In this document: piece by piece, positions 18,701 to 28,425 of the stretch | Position numbering within the stretch: the stretch's first letter is position 1 | Layout of the letters: each line of letters opens with the position of its first letter | Assembly (NCBI GenBank): GCA_028281945.1 | Contig: JANQIW010000116.1 | Location: 1-39,490 of the forward strand | Source of the DNA: Prochloraceae cyanobacterium PL24a_bin.78 | GTDB taxonomy: Bacteria > Cyanobacteriota > Cyanobacteriia > Cyanobacteriales > JANQIW01 | Reading direction: 5' to 3' | DNA length: 39,490 nucleotides | Notes under the pieces: model-generated | Told to the model about the DNA's origin: nothing | What the model saw: the letters and a program-made list of their open reading frames with translations, nothing else | Database searches by the model: none | Program-made: the position numbers and the translations under genes

Positions 18701-18727
18701 AAAATAATCTGAAAAAAAAGATAAAAG

Positions 18728-19237
18728 ATGAAATTTGAATCCTTAATAAACATTAATTATACTAACTATTTAACCCATAAAAAGTGGATGAATTATGCTT
18801 TAGAAATAGCAAGAGAAGCAGGAGAAGCAGGAGAAATTCCTGTCGGAGTAGTGATGGTAGATAAAGAAGGCAAATTCCTGACTCAAGCCTCAAATCGCAA
18901 AGAAAGAGATCAAAATCCCACCGCCCACGCAGAAATACTTGCAATACAAGCTGCCAGTAAAATATTACAAACATGGCATCTCAATCAATGTACTATGTAT
19001 GTAACTTTAGAACCATGTCCCATGTGTACAGGAGCAATTATCCAAGCTAGAATTGGGCAATTAGTATATGGTGCAGACGATCCCAAAACTGGTACAATTC
19101 GTACAGTTGCTAATCTACCAGATAGTTTTTGTTCAAATCATAGATTATCGGTATTAGCAGGAATAATGGAATCCCATGCCAGAAAACAATTACAATCTTG
19201 GTTTATGAGAAAACGGCAAAAAAATAATAATCACTAG
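18728..19237 (+). CDS. tadA: tRNA adenosine(34) deaminase TadA
   Basis: A 169-residue zinc-dependent deaminase converting wobble A34 of tRNA-Arg(ACG) to inosine. The active site is complete: H67 and the catalytic E69 in TAHAEILAI, with C97 and C100 in PCPMCTGAI as zinc ligands. The C-terminal HRLSVLAGIMESHARKQLQS region matches TadA. The first ~18 residues (MKFESLININYTNYLTHK) precede the usual family start near KWMNYALEIAREA, so translation could begin at the ATG of residue 21. It is at the head of the co-directional glycan gene run, 37 bases before the sulfotransferase. Confidence 0.92.
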   Translation: MKFESLININYTNYLTHKKWMNYALEIAREAGEAGEIPVGVVMVDKEGKFLTQASNRKERDQNPTAHAEILAIQAASKILQTWHLNQCTMYVTLEPCPMCTGAIIQARIGQLVYGADDPKTGTIRTVANLPDSFCSNHRLSVLAGIMESHARKQLQSWFMRKRQKNNNH

Positions 19238-19274
19238 TTAATAATTTAAATTTTAAATCATTTGATATAAACAT

Positions 19275-20057
19275 ATGATAGTCTCAAAATCAAATAAATT
19301 TATTTATATTCATATTTTTAAAACAGGAGGATCAACTATAACGGAAATCATTTCTCCATATATAGACGAAGAATTTAGAAAAAAAACCACAAAAAAAAGA
19401 GGAATAGGTTGGCAACCTACTTGGCATATTAACAAACAACATGATAAATTTTCAGAATCTTTATCCATATTAGATTCTTTAGATACTAAGATAGATGAAT
19501 ATTTTCTTTTTACCTTTGTCAGAAATCCTTATACTTGGATTTTATCAATTTGGAATAACTTTTATAAATATCCTAAGAGAAATTATCAAAGCAATATGTT
19601 TAGCCAGACAAAAAATACAGTTAAAAAATTAACCAATATAGTAATAGGAAAGCAAATTTTTCAAACCCAGGCGGAAAGATTTCACGAATTATTTCCCAAA
19701 GGAACCTTTAAAGAATTCATCATGTTTATAGATTTAATCTCAAAAGAAGGGACAAAAAAAGAAAAAACATATGATGGTACTTATGATCAATATAGTTTTA
19801 TTGAAAACAACAGAGGAATAGAATTCGATTTCATAGGAAAATTTGAAAATTTTCAACAAGATTTAAATATAATCCTAGAAAAGTTAAACATAGAAAAGCC
19901 AAAAGCATTACCTCATAGAAACTATACTGACAACAAAACCGAAAGAGAAAGATATTTAAATTATTATGATTCTGAATCTTTAGCAATTGTCAATAGAATT
20001 TTTCAAAGAGATTTTGAAATTTTTGATTATCAACCAATAAATTTCATAAAAAAATAA
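19275..20057 (+). CDS. PAPS-dependent sulfotransferase (Sulfotransfer_2-like)
   Basis: A 260-residue protein transferring sulfate from PAPS, most likely to a sugar hydroxyl. The 5'-phosphosulfate loop is IHIFKTGGST (residues 12-21) and the 3'-phosphate site is FVRNPYTWILSIW (R83, N84, P85, S91). A C-terminal PHRNYTDNKTERERYLNYY segment matches the carbohydrate sulfotransferase family 2 group. There is no N-terminal membrane anchor, so the reaction is cytoplasmic, probably on nucleotide- or lipid-linked intermediates. Its stop overlaps the start of the next glycosyltransferase by one base (TAATG), tying it to that operon. Confidence 0.85.
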   Translation: MIVSKSNKFIYIHIFKTGGSTITEIISPYIDEEFRKKTTKKRGIGWQPTWHINKQHDKFSESLSILDSLDTKIDEYFLFTFVRNPYTWILSIWNNFYKYPKRNYQSNMFSQTKNTVKKLTNIVIGKQIFQTQAERFHELFPKGTFKEFIMFIDLISKEGTKKEKTYDGTYDQYSFIENNRGIEFDFIGKFENFQQDLNIILEKLNIEKPKALPHRNYTDNKTERERYLNYYDSESLAIVNRIFQRDFEIFDYQPINFIKK

Positions 20058-21193
20058 TGGCGAAAATAATTTATTTATCGAATTCCATTATTCCATCTTC
20101 CACAGCAAATAGTATTCATGTTATGAAAATGTGTCAAGCTTTTGCTAATAATGGAAATGAAGTTATCTTATTAACTCCTAAAAATCCAAATATTGAACTA
20201 GATATAGAAGATATTTATCAATTTTATGGAGTAGAAAAATGTTTTACTATCAAAAAACTACCCTGGCTAAACATCAAAGGAAATGCCCGTATTTATGGAT
20301 TATTAGCAGCTTTATTGGCTAAATTTTTACAACCAGATTTAACCTATGGGCGTTGTCTTCAATCATGTTTCTTTTGTAGTGTTTTAAATTTGCCAGTAGC
20401 CTATGAATCTCATACTCTTTTAACTGATGTTGGTAACATTACTAAGTGGATGTTTTCCCAACTAATTAATAGTCAATCTTTTCAAGGTTTAGTAGTTATT
20501 TCTCAAGCATTACTTCAAGCTTATCAAAAACAGTATAATATTCCTGAATTCTTAATCACAATCGCCCATGATGGAGCCGATGAATCTAAAGAAGGAGTAG
20601 CTATAAAATTTGAAAATACTAACAAATTACAAATAGGTTATTTAGGTCATTTATACCCCGGTAAAGCCATGGAAATAATTGTTGAATTAGCTAAAGTTTG
20701 TAAATGGGCAAATTTCCATATTATCGGTGGTACAGAATCCCATATTAATTACTGGAAAAATCAATTAATAGATTTGGAAAATATCTTTTTTTATGGCTTT
20801 ATTCCTCATAGTAAAACCGATATTTATCGCAATTCTTTTGATGTTTTAATCGCCCCCTATCAACGTCAAGTATCTAGTTGTGGAGGAGAAGATATTTCTC
20901 AGTGGATGTCACCTCTTAAAATTTTTGAATATATGGCAGCAGGAAAGGCAATAGTTGCTTCTGATTTACCAGTTTTAAGAGAAGTTTTGAGTCATGAAAT
21001 TAATGCTTTGTTATTCCCTCCAGAAGATATCAAAAGTTGGATTCAAGGATTAACTTTATTGCATTCTCAACCTCAACTAAGAGAATCTCTTGGTATGGCA
21101 GCAAAAAAGGAATTTCAACTCAAATATTCTTGGCAAAAAAGAGCAGCAAATATTCTTAATAGCCTAAAAATTCCTAATGAAAATAGCCTCTAA
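20057..21193 (+). CDS. GT4 family glycosyltransferase
   Basis: A 378-residue GT-B glycosyltransferase. The N-terminal domain begins KIIYLSNSIIPSSTANSIHV with the histidine typical of the acceptor side, and the donor domain includes KLQIGYLGHLYPGKAMEII and the SPLKIFEYMAAGKAIVASD motif, where the glutamate binds the donor nucleotide sugar. The donor and acceptor are not deducible. Translation appears coupled to the sulfotransferase by a one-base overlap, and the next glycosyltransferase begins nine bases after its stop. Confidence 0.85.
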   Translation: MAKIIYLSNSIIPSSTANSIHVMKMCQAFANNGNEVILLTPKNPNIELDIEDIYQFYGVEKCFTIKKLPWLNIKGNARIYGLLAALLAKFLQPDLTYGRCLQSCFFCSVLNLPVAYESHTLLTDVGNITKWMFSQLINSQSFQGLVVISQALLQAYQKQYNIPEFLITIAHDGADESKEGVAIKFENTNKLQIGYLGHLYPGKAMEIIVELAKVCKWANFHIIGGTESHINYWKNQLIDLENIFFYGFIPHSKTDIYRNSFDVLIAPYQRQVSSCGGEDISQWMSPLKIFEYMAAGKAIVASDLPVLREVLSHEINALLFPPEDIKSWIQGLTLLHSQPQLRESLGMAAKKEFQLKYSWQKRAANILNSLKIPNENSL

Positions 21194-21202
21194 AAATATC
21201 CT

Positions 21203-22420
21203 ATGAAAATTAATACATTTCAAGTAGAAAATCAAACAAAAAATACTTCCACTACTGTTATTTTTGTCATTTTTCAAACAGGAAATCGCGCTAATGGAGG
21301 AGTAGAAAGTATAACCCAAGTTATAGAAAATCTTGAGAATATTAAACCAATTATTATTACCCAATTAGAAACACCTTTTAATCAACGTTGGGAAAAAGCA
21401 GGCGCAGAAGTTAAAGTTTGGCCAATTCCTTATAGTATTGGCGACTCATTATTACAAGGTAATTATCTTTCTAAATGGCAAAGATTCAAGTCTTTATTAT
21501 TAACTAATTATCAAATGTTTAAGTTAGTTAAAACCTCTAAATATAGAGTAATTCATTGTAATGATCCCAGTGCTTTTTGGCATACTATTTTAGGAGCAAA
21601 AATGGCACAAGCATCGGTAATTTTTAATATTAGAGACGTTAAACCATTAAACGAAAATTATGGTTTCAAATGGAAAATTGCTTTTAAAATTAGCGATCGT
21701 CAATTAGTATTATCAAGAGAAATGGGAGAAACATTAGCAAAAAGATTATCGATTTCTCCTAAAAATATTGACAAAATCAGCTACATTTATAGCATAGTAG
21801 ATTTAAAAAAAATGACTCCAGTAAACCAAGAAAAACGTCTAGAAATTCGCCAAAAATTAAAGATAGATTCAGACAAATTTGCCATAGGATATATAGCAAC
21901 ATTTAGCCCCAAAAAAGCCCAATTAGACTTTATAGAAAAAGCAGGAAAAAACCTTAAAAAATCCCTTCCCCAAGCAAAAATATATTTCTTAGGAGATTTT
22001 GAACCAAATAATAATAAATATGCCCACTCATGCCAACAAGCAACCCAAAAACTTAACCTAGAAAATAGCATTTCTTTTATCGGTTATACTAATCAAATAT
22101 CTCATTGGTATCAAGCCTTAGATGTAATTATTGTGCCTACTAAAAACGAAGGATTAGCCAGATGTAGCATTGAAAGCATAGCTTGTGGTACGCCCGTAAT
22201 TTCTTTTAATGTTTGCTCTGCTAAAGAAATCCTAGAAGAAAATCAATGTGGTATAGTAGTTGAAATGAACGACTATCAAGCCTTAGTCGCTAAAATAACC
22301 ATGCTTGCCAGCAATAGAGAATTGTCTCTTATGTTAGGAAACAATGGTGCACAAATAGCTAAAAAGTTATTTGAAGCAAGCAAAATTGTTCAAGAATATA
22401 AAAAAATATATCAAAAATGA
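21203..22420 (+). CDS. GT4 family glycosyltransferase
   Basis: A 405-residue GT-B enzyme. The N-terminus contains NRANGGVESITQVIENL, the interdomain region KFAIGYIATFSPKKAQLDFI, and the donor-binding motif EGLARCSIESIACGTPVISF carries the E-x7-E arrangement. Its TGA overlaps the ATG of the Wzy-like gene as ATGA, a sign of translational coupling. The sugar specificity is unknown. Confidence 0.85.
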   Translation: MKINTFQVENQTKNTSTTVIFVIFQTGNRANGGVESITQVIENLENIKPIIITQLETPFNQRWEKAGAEVKVWPIPYSIGDSLLQGNYLSKWQRFKSLLLTNYQMFKLVKTSKYRVIHCNDPSAFWHTILGAKMAQASVIFNIRDVKPLNENYGFKWKIAFKISDRQLVLSREMGETLAKRLSISPKNIDKISYIYSIVDLKKMTPVNQEKRLEIRQKLKIDSDKFAIGYIATFSPKKAQLDFIEKAGKNLKKSLPQAKIYFLGDFEPNNNKYAHSCQQATQKLNLENSISFIGYTNQISHWYQALDVIIVPTKNEGLARCSIESIACGTPVISFNVCSAKEILEENQCGIVVEMNDYQALVAKITMLASNRELSLMLGNNGAQIAKKLFEASKIVQEYKKIYQK

Positions 22421-23916
22421 AAACAGAACCATTAATCCAGCCACCAATAACAAAAAACTGGCAAAGGATGAATAATCCTTTTATTCCCATAGAAAAAAAA
22501 TACTATACTATATTGATTGCCATTATAATTTTGCAATTAGTTATAGCAGGAATACAATGTTTTTATAGTCTTGGGAAAGAAACTATCTTTGCTTCAACTG
22601 CCCATTTCATTTATTTACTAATTTTAAATCTTCCGGTTATTTTTTATAGACCGTCATTTGGGTGGTTTCATCCTTTAGTATTTGGTTCTCTTTTGAGTTT
22701 AGTTAGCAGTTTACCAACTTTTATTCCCAATATCTTAGCATTCTTTTTCGCAAATCCTTCATTTTTTCGGTATACATTAGAATATCATGAAGCCTTGCCC
22801 GGTTGGAATCCAGAAACCTTAACTACTTTAACTGCCTATGCTTGGTTACTCAACTGTCTAGCTTTGATCGCTTATTATATTGGCTTTTTTGTATGCCCAA
22901 AAGTTAAAATTAGTCAAATTAACTTTAAACCATTTCGGAATCATCGAAGCAAACTATTATTAGTAGTTATTTTTTCATTTATTTTGTTCTCAATTTTCCT
23001 TCACTTACAAGGAGGTTTAACTCAACATTTATATAATAACTGGACAGGAGGACGATCGAAAGGACTATCAGGAGAATTATATTGGGACTTTGCCATTAAA
23101 TTCGCTAGTATTGCTTGTATGGTATGGTTAGGCATCGATCGGCGTTCCACCAGACAACCACTTTTTTGGGGATCCGTAACCCTTTCACTCTTAATGATAT
23201 TTTTATTTGGAGGTTCGCGCTCAGCAATTATTTATCCAGCATTTGTAGGTATAATGATCTGGATGCTACGAGAAGGTCGATTTTTTGCCATGAGACTATT
23301 TGCCTTATTAATGATTGGATTCATTGCATTAGGAACATTAGGATTGTTTCGAGCAGGGGTACAAATCGGAAATATTGAATGGAACAAATTGATTGATTTT
23401 TCCGCAGGAATTGAAAAAGTCATCGGTAGTGATGATCAACAAGGGGAATTAAATGAGGGCAGAGGAAGTAGTTCAACCATAGCAATTTTAGCTCGGGTTC
23501 CAGAAAATGTTGATTTCCTATATGGGGAAAGCTATCTCAATGTTATTGCATTGCCTATTCCCAGAAAATTATGGAAAGGTAAGCCTGTAGTTATTCAAAG
23601 AAAGGTTGGTGAAACATTTTTTGGCGTTGAATACGGGAAACCTCCTGGTGCTATGGCAGAGGCATACTGGAACTTTGGTATTCCCGGAGTAGCCTTAGTA
23701 TTCTTTATCTTTGGCTGGTTTCATAAATGGTTAACTCGATGGTTTCGTAAATATTCAACTGAACCTATTATTATTGTTTTTTATTCAATAATACTATTTT
23801 ACTCTAAGCCTTCATCGCCGGGTATAGTACTTTTATTATATTTTTTAGTTCCATTAATATTCATGCTGACTATATTTGGAGTTTTATCATGGAAAAGAAA
23901 AAAATATAGTTATTGA
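22417..23916 (+). CDS. Wzy-like oligosaccharide repeat-unit polymerase
   Basis: A 499-residue integral membrane protein with roughly ten to twelve hydrophobic segments, for example YYTILIAIIILQLVIAGIQ, LLLVVIFSFILFSIFLHLQ and LFALLMIGFIALGTLGLF. A large hydrophilic loop follows (about 310-400), with arginines and the segment GRGSSSTIAILARVPENVDF, as in the oligosaccharide-repeat-unit polymerase group. It would polymerise undecaprenyl-linked repeat units at the periplasmic face. Members of this wider superfamily also include O-antigen ligases and O-oligosaccharyltransferases, which cannot be excluded. It overlaps the preceding glycosyltransferase by four bases. Confidence 0.75.
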   Translation: MKTEPLIQPPITKNWQRMNNPFIPIEKKYYTILIAIIILQLVIAGIQCFYSLGKETIFASTAHFIYLLILNLPVIFYRPSFGWFHPLVFGSLLSLVSSLPTFIPNILAFFFANPSFFRYTLEYHEALPGWNPETLTTLTAYAWLLNCLALIAYYIGFFVCPKVKISQINFKPFRNHRSKLLLVVIFSFILFSIFLHLQGGLTQHLYNNWTGGRSKGLSGELYWDFAIKFASIACMVWLGIDRRSTRQPLFWGSVTLSLLMIFLFGGSRSAIIYPAFVGIMIWMLREGRFFAMRLFALLMIGFIALGTLGLFRAGVQIGNIEWNKLIDFSAGIEKVIGSDDQQGELNEGRGSSSTIAILARVPENVDFLYGESYLNVIALPIPRKLWKGKPVVIQRKVGETFFGVEYGKPPGAMAEAYWNFGIPGVALVFFIFGWFHKWLTRWFRKYSTEPIIIVFYSIILFYSKPSSPGIVLLLYFLVPLIFMLTIFGVLSWKRKKYSY

Positions 23917-24043
23917 ATTAAAGTTAAAGCCAGATAAAATTTAGTCTAAAACTATTAATTCTTGACTATACTATATATTCTTTAAACTAAAAAACTGATA
24001 AAAAATTTTAATAATACATCAAAAATATTAACGATTAAAATGA

Positions 24044-25168
24044 ATGAATAAAAAAATATTAATATTTACCTCAGCACTAAATGGAGGAGGAGCTGAAAAA
24101 CATACGGTAAGAATTCTTCCTTATTTAAAAGAACATTTCCAAACTCATTTAGCCTTATGTAGAATTGAAGGCCCTTTTGTTTCAGAAGTTCCTCCAGAAG
24201 TTACTATCCATGAAATAGGAGGACATCGTGCACTTCGCTCCATTTTTCCTTTAGTTAAGACGATCAAAAACCTCAAACCCCATATAGTATTATCAATCCA
24301 AGTTCAAGCTAACTTAGCTGCTGCTTTAGCTATTAGTCTTATACCAACTAAAATTAGACCAAAATTAATTATAACCACTCAAAATACACTTTCTGTACAT
24401 TTAAAAAGTACAAAACCTTTAAAGAATTTAATCATATTAAAACTAATTTCTCTTCTATATCCAATTGCTGACGGACTTATTGCCATATCTAAAGGAGTAT
24501 CTAAAGATTTATTAAAAATTAATCCTTCTCTCAAAAGTAAAATAATGATAATCTACAATGCAGGCTTAGATGATGTAATTCCTAAACTAATGTATGAAAA
24601 AAAATATACAGTTGATTTACCAGATCCAACTACGCCTATGATTATTGCTTGTGGGAGACTAGTTCAGCAAAAAGGTTATATTTTCTTATTAAAAGCATTT
24701 GCAGTAGTTATTCAAAAAGTTAAAGCTAATTTAGTAATTCTTGGAGAAGGTCCAGAACAAGAAAAATTAATCAACTTATCTATAGAGCTAGGCATTCAAA
24801 ATAATGTATTTTTTTTAGGATTTCAATCAAATCCTTATCAATATATGAGAAAAGCATCAGTATTTGTACTCTCTTCTCTTTGGGAAGGTTTTGGTAATGT
24901 GATTGTAGAAGCTATGGCTTGTGGCATTCCTGTGATTGCAACTAATTGTCCTTCTGGCCCAGGAGAAATTATTAAAAATGGAGATAATGGTATACTTATT
25001 CCTCCAGCAGATGTGGATAGTCTCTATCAATCTATTTTGACAGTATTAACTGATAAAAAATTAGCAAAACATCTTAAAGAAGGAGGTAGCCAACGTTGTC
25101 AAGATTTTCATGTTAAGAAGATTGCACAAGAGTATATTGATTATCTTAAATCACACGTTGAAAAGTAA
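24044..25168 (+). CDS. GT4 family glycosyltransferase
   Basis: A 374-residue GT-B enzyme. It opens with KILIFTSALNGGGAEKHTV, the glycine-rich acceptor loop typical of GT4, and has the donor motif EGFGNVIVEAMACGIPVIA followed by NCPSGPGEIIKNGDNG, a variant common in HexNAc-adding GT4 enzymes of surface polysaccharide clusters. It is separated from the Wzy-like gene by a 127-base AT-rich gap, so it may have its own promoter. The GT9 gene starts 12 bases after its stop. Confidence 0.87.
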   Translation: MNKKILIFTSALNGGGAEKHTVRILPYLKEHFQTHLALCRIEGPFVSEVPPEVTIHEIGGHRALRSIFPLVKTIKNLKPHIVLSIQVQANLAAALAISLIPTKIRPKLIITTQNTLSVHLKSTKPLKNLIILKLISLLYPIADGLIAISKGVSKDLLKINPSLKSKIMIIYNAGLDDVIPKLMYEKKYTVDLPDPTTPMIIACGRLVQQKGYIFLLKAFAVVIQKVKANLVILGEGPEQEKLINLSIELGIQNNVFFLGFQSNPYQYMRKASVFVLSSLWEGFGNVIVEAMACGIPVIATNCPSGPGEIIKNGDNGILIPPADVDSLYQSILTVLTDKKLAKHLKEGGSQRCQDFHVKKIAQEYIDYLKSHVEK

Positions 25169-25180
25169 CAAATAAATCTT

Positions 25181-26341
25181 ATGATATCAGAAGAAATAAC
25201 AGAAAAGAACGATTCACCAGCAATTTTATTTATACACATGGCGGGACTTGGTGATGGAATTATGGCTTCTCCTAGTCTAGCTTTATTAAAATCTAACTTA
25301 CCAAAATGGCGTTTATTAGTACTTGCTAGAACACAAGTTATAGATTATTTCAATTCACTTCCTTTTGTAGATGAAGTGATTCCCTTTGTAGATAATAAAT
25401 GGCTTGATAAAAAACCCCATACTTTACTGGTAGCATTATTTTTATATTTAAAACTATTGGCAAAAATTCATAGTTTAGACTGCAAAGCGGTCATTGAATG
25501 GAGAGGACAATTAGTAGATTCCATCATGAGTTACTCTACTTCCGCACCTTTAAGAGTTGGTTCTGTATCCAGATTAACTCCTTTAAAAGTTTCGCTTTTT
25601 ACCAAATTAATCCGTCGATGGAATTTACCTTTAGAGGAATTTAACCCTTTGATTACAAATATTGTAGATTGTAGGGAGAATTGTAATCATTTAGTTGACT
25701 TAATGTTGGCTGTTTCTAAAGAAACTATTTCTCAAATAAATCAAGAAAAACCTGAAGAAAACAACTTAGTTATGTCAATACCGATTCAAGATCAGGATAA
25801 CCAAGTAGTATCTTCACTATTACAAGATAATAGTATCAGACAAAGAGAGGAAATTGTAGCAATTAGCGTTGGTAGCCGAACCAAAGGTAACTCATGGAAT
25901 CCTAAAAATTTTGCCCTAGTAGGAGACTATTTACAAAATAAATTAGATAAAAAAGTAATACTTACAGGTTTAGCCAGCCAAAAATATCTAGAAGAAGAGA
26001 TAATTAAAAACATGACGACTAAGCCAATTCCTACTTGTGGTAAATTAAGTTTAAATCAATTAGCAGCATTGTATCAACGATGTTGCCTAGTAATTACCTT
26101 AAATTCTGCATCAATGCATATAGCAGCAGCCGTAAAAACCCCCATAGTGGTATTATTAGGGAGAGATGGAGAATCCCATAGCCCTTGGCAAACAAATTAT
26201 ACTTATGTTACCAAAAATCCGTTTTATCCCCAATCACATCCCCATCCCAAACAATGGCCGGAATTAGTCCACAACATAAATACGGAAGAAGTTATAGTAG
26301 CTATCAACAAAATTTTAGAACCTACGGAGATAATGAAATAA
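25181..26341 (+). CDS. GT9 family glycosyltransferase (heptosyltransferase-like)
   Basis: A 386-residue GT-B enzyme of the ADP-heptose:LPS heptosyltransferase family. Key features are FIHMAGLGDGIMASPSLALL at the N-terminus, the donor-site region ISVGSRTKGNSWNPKNFA, CGKLSLNQLAALYQRC, and SASMHIAAAVKTPIVVLLG near the C-terminus. GT9 enzymes in non-LPS clusters often add other sugars, so heptose is not assured. It lies 12 bases after the previous GT4 and two bases before the next one. Confidence 0.85.
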   Translation: MISEEITEKNDSPAILFIHMAGLGDGIMASPSLALLKSNLPKWRLLVLARTQVIDYFNSLPFVDEVIPFVDNKWLDKKPHTLLVALFLYLKLLAKIHSLDCKAVIEWRGQLVDSIMSYSTSAPLRVGSVSRLTPLKVSLFTKLIRRWNLPLEEFNPLITNIVDCRENCNHLVDLMLAVSKETISQINQEKPEENNLVMSIPIQDQDNQVVSSLLQDNSIRQREEIVAISVGSRTKGNSWNPKNFALVGDYLQNKLDKKVILTGLASQKYLEEEIIKNMTTKPIPTCGKLSLNQLAALYQRCCLVITLNSASMHIAAAVKTPIVVLLGRDGESHSPWQTNYTYVTKNPFYPQSHPHPKQWPELVHNINTEEVIVAINKILEPTEIMK

Positions 26342-26343
26342 TC

Positions 26344-27528
26344 ATGTCAGATAAATATCGGTTATTAATTTATGAAAGTGGCGTTGGTAAAGGAGGTGCG
26401 AGGCGTAGTCTCCTAACTTGGATCGATTTATTACAAGAAATTCCCGAAATAAAACCAGTTATCTATTGCGGAATGGAAGGTTGGTTTACACAAGAACTAT
26501 CTAAAAAGAATATACCTTACAGTATTTTACCAGAACCAGAAGGTTTAACATCCATTCGTCATGTGATATTAAAACAACCAAGTAAAATAACTTTATTAGG
26601 TTTACAAGCAATTCCTGGATTAATGCAAGCATGGGGGCATTTGCTTTCAGTAAGAGTAGATGGGATAATTCTTACACATCCAAGGGATTTAATTATGTTA
26701 TTTCCCTTAGTAATTACCAACCAAAAACATACAGCCGTTATTCCACAATCCACTGATTGGAGTGACATTCCTCTAACTAAAACCACCTGTCAATTATCAT
26801 CTAGAGTGTGGGCAATCTCTAAAACCGTGGCAGATAGTATAATAAATTTAGGAATTAAACCCTCAAAAACAGAAGTATTACCGTTCATTTTTGTAGAAGA
26901 TAATAACCCAAAACGTCGAGAAAAACTGGAAATCTTACAGGAATTAGAATTACCACAAGATGCTAAATTATTGGGAGTTATCGGCTCAATTCGTCAACAC
27001 AAAGGGCAATTGGAAGCCATCGAAATCTTTGCCAAAATCCAAAAAGAGATTGAAAAAGCTTACTTACTTGTAGTAGGGGCACCTTTTTTCCTAGCATCAG
27101 AAGAACAAGAATACTATCAAAAGTTACAAGATAGAGTGACGGAATTAAACCTTCAAGACTCAGTTAAATTTTTAGGATGGCGAGAAGATACTTATGATAT
27201 CATGGCAGCATTAGATATATTTCTGATGCCATCCCATCATAGTGAAGGGGTGCCTAGGGTGATTTTAGAATCATTAGAGGCAGCAACTCCCATCATCGCC
27301 ACTGATATTCCTCCCATCCGAGAAATTATACAGCCACATCAAGTAGGCTACTTAGCTGCCTTAGATAATCTCAATATTTGGGCAGAATTTGCAATTTCCA
27401 TCCTCAAAGATGCCGATAAACAATCCAAATTATCACATCAAGCTAGACTTGCTTGGAAAGAAAATTATTCGGCGGAAGTTGCAAAACCAATTCTCAAAAA
27501 AGTATTCCTACAAAATCTAGCTTCTTAA
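26344..27528 (+). CDS. GT4 family glycosyltransferase
   Basis: A 394-residue GT-B enzyme. I start it at the ATG at 26344 (MSDKYRLLIYESG), two bases after the GT9 stop; the frame is open to 26185, but that stretch overlaps the GT9 gene and lacks family similarity. GVGKGGARRSLLTWIDLL is the acceptor-loop region, LLGVIGSIRQHKGQLEAI the hinge, and EGVPRVILESLEAATPIIA the donor motif. It is the last gene of the co-directional run; the next gene is convergent. Confidence 0.85.
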   Translation: MSDKYRLLIYESGVGKGGARRSLLTWIDLLQEIPEIKPVIYCGMEGWFTQELSKKNIPYSILPEPEGLTSIRHVILKQPSKITLLGLQAIPGLMQAWGHLLSVRVDGIILTHPRDLIMLFPLVITNQKHTAVIPQSTDWSDIPLTKTTCQLSSRVWAISKTVADSIINLGIKPSKTEVLPFIFVEDNNPKRREKLEILQELELPQDAKLLGVIGSIRQHKGQLEAIEIFAKIQKEIEKAYLLVVGAPFFLASEEQEYYQKLQDRVTELNLQDSVKFLGWREDTYDIMAALDIFLMPSHHSEGVPRVILESLEAATPIIATDIPPIREIIQPHQVGYLAALDNLNIWAEFAISILKDADKQSKLSHQARLAWKENYSAEVAKPILKKVFLQNLAS

Positions 27529-27557
27529 CTGAGAAATTTCCTTTGAAAGCAAATAGA

Positions 27558-27989
27558 TTAAGCTTTTTCCCACATTACTTGAATTTGAGGAGGAAGATAA
27601 TTACCAATTTCTTTGACTTTCTCTTCAGATAATTCACCTTTAGTGGCAGAGAATACCGCATTAATGACAGCTTCTGCTGTTACACCTTTAGGCACTCCTC
27701 CTTCTTGAAAAACTCGACGCACAAATAATTCAGAATCAATTTCTAAAGGCTTACGAATACGGCTTAAAAAAGCAACGAGAGGATTAGTATCTTTCCAGAG
27801 TGTTACAATATCTTCATTGTTTAAATCTTCAGCTACGCCGTCGGCTGCTTCGGTAGTCATTAAATCCCGCATAGTACGAAATACTACTACTGTAATATCT
27901 CTAGCATCATATATATCTGGCAAATTAGCTTGACGCATAATTTTGTTTAAAAATGCCATATTGGATTCGCCTATTGCTGCTGTATTCAT
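27558..27989 (-). CDS. DUF2267 domain protein
   Basis: A 143-residue soluble protein matching the DUF2267 family: helix-rich, with DARDITVVVFRTMRDLMTT, EDLNNEDIVTLWKDTNPLV and a second related half (SELFVRRVFQEGG to GELSEEKVKEIGNYLPPQI). The function is unknown. A strong ribosome site (AGGAG, six bases before the ATG) makes the start certain. It is convergent to the glycosyltransferase run and divergent from the small antitoxin-like gene. Confidence 0.8.
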   Translation of the reverse strand: MNTAAIGESNMAFLNKIMRQANLPDIYDARDITVVVFRTMRDLMTTEAADGVAEDLNNEDIVTLWKDTNPLVAFLSRIRKPLEIDSELFVRRVFQEGGVPKGVTAEAVINAVFSATKGELSEEKVKEIGNYLPPQIQVMWEKA

Positions 27990-28064
27990 AAATTTCTCCT
28001 AAAAATTCTTTTAATTTAATTTTCTTAATATATCTTAACACAAAAATTGCAAAATAGGTATCTC

Positions 28065-28077
28065 TTTCCAATGGAAA
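28065..28077. promoter_or_regulatory. 13-bp palindrome upstream of the DUF2267 gene
   Basis: TTTCCA-A-TGGAAA lies 76 bases upstream of the DUF2267 start, in the divergent spacer shared with the antitoxin-like gene. It could be an operator for either side; no regulator is known. Confidence 0.25.
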
Positions 28078-28215
28078 TTGAAAAATTGGCAATTCCTCTA
28101 TATTGATTAGTTTGCAAATCTCTTTGTCTCGTTAATTTTCGTGGCATTACTGACTTGCCATTAGCTATCTTTAGTTAAAATGATATTTGTGATGAAAACA
28201 AACTAATTGAAGATT

Positions 28216-28425
28216 ATGACTAGCTTAGAGAAACAACAAAATATTACTCTTAAACAACGAGTTACCATCTTAGAAACTGAATTAGCCAAAATCAAAGAAA
28301 TCTTAGCTACTAATTTAACTTTACAAAACCCTTGGTGGTTGCAAGTAGCAAGTAGCATGGAAACTGATTCTACTTTTGATGAAGCTACCAATCTTGGTAA
28401 ACAATGGCGTAAATTTCTTGACTAA
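28216..28425 (+). CDS. Orphan VapB-like antitoxin
   Basis: A 69-residue protein (ATG at 28216; a TTG at 28207 is in frame). An N-terminal coiled coil (LKQRVTILETELAKIKEIL) is followed by NPWWLQVASSM, STFDEATNLGKQWRKFLD. This layout, with a PWW motif then FDEAxxLGxxxR, is that of small cyanobacterial proteins usually found just upstream of a PIN-domain VapC toxin, which they are thought to neutralise. No PIN gene follows: only 75 AT-rich bases separate it from a convergent glycosyltransferase. A weak promoter (TTGCCA at 28155, TAAAAT at 28176, spacer 15) precedes it. Confidence 0.6.
   Translation: MTSLEKQQNITLKQRVTILETELAKIKEILATNLTLQNPWWLQVASSMETDSTFDEATNLGKQWRKFLD

Noticed and set aside
26185..26343. 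N-terminal extension of the GT4 gene at 26344
   Set aside because: It overlaps the end of the GT9 gene in another frame and lacks family similarity; the ATG at 26344 fits the GT4 start.
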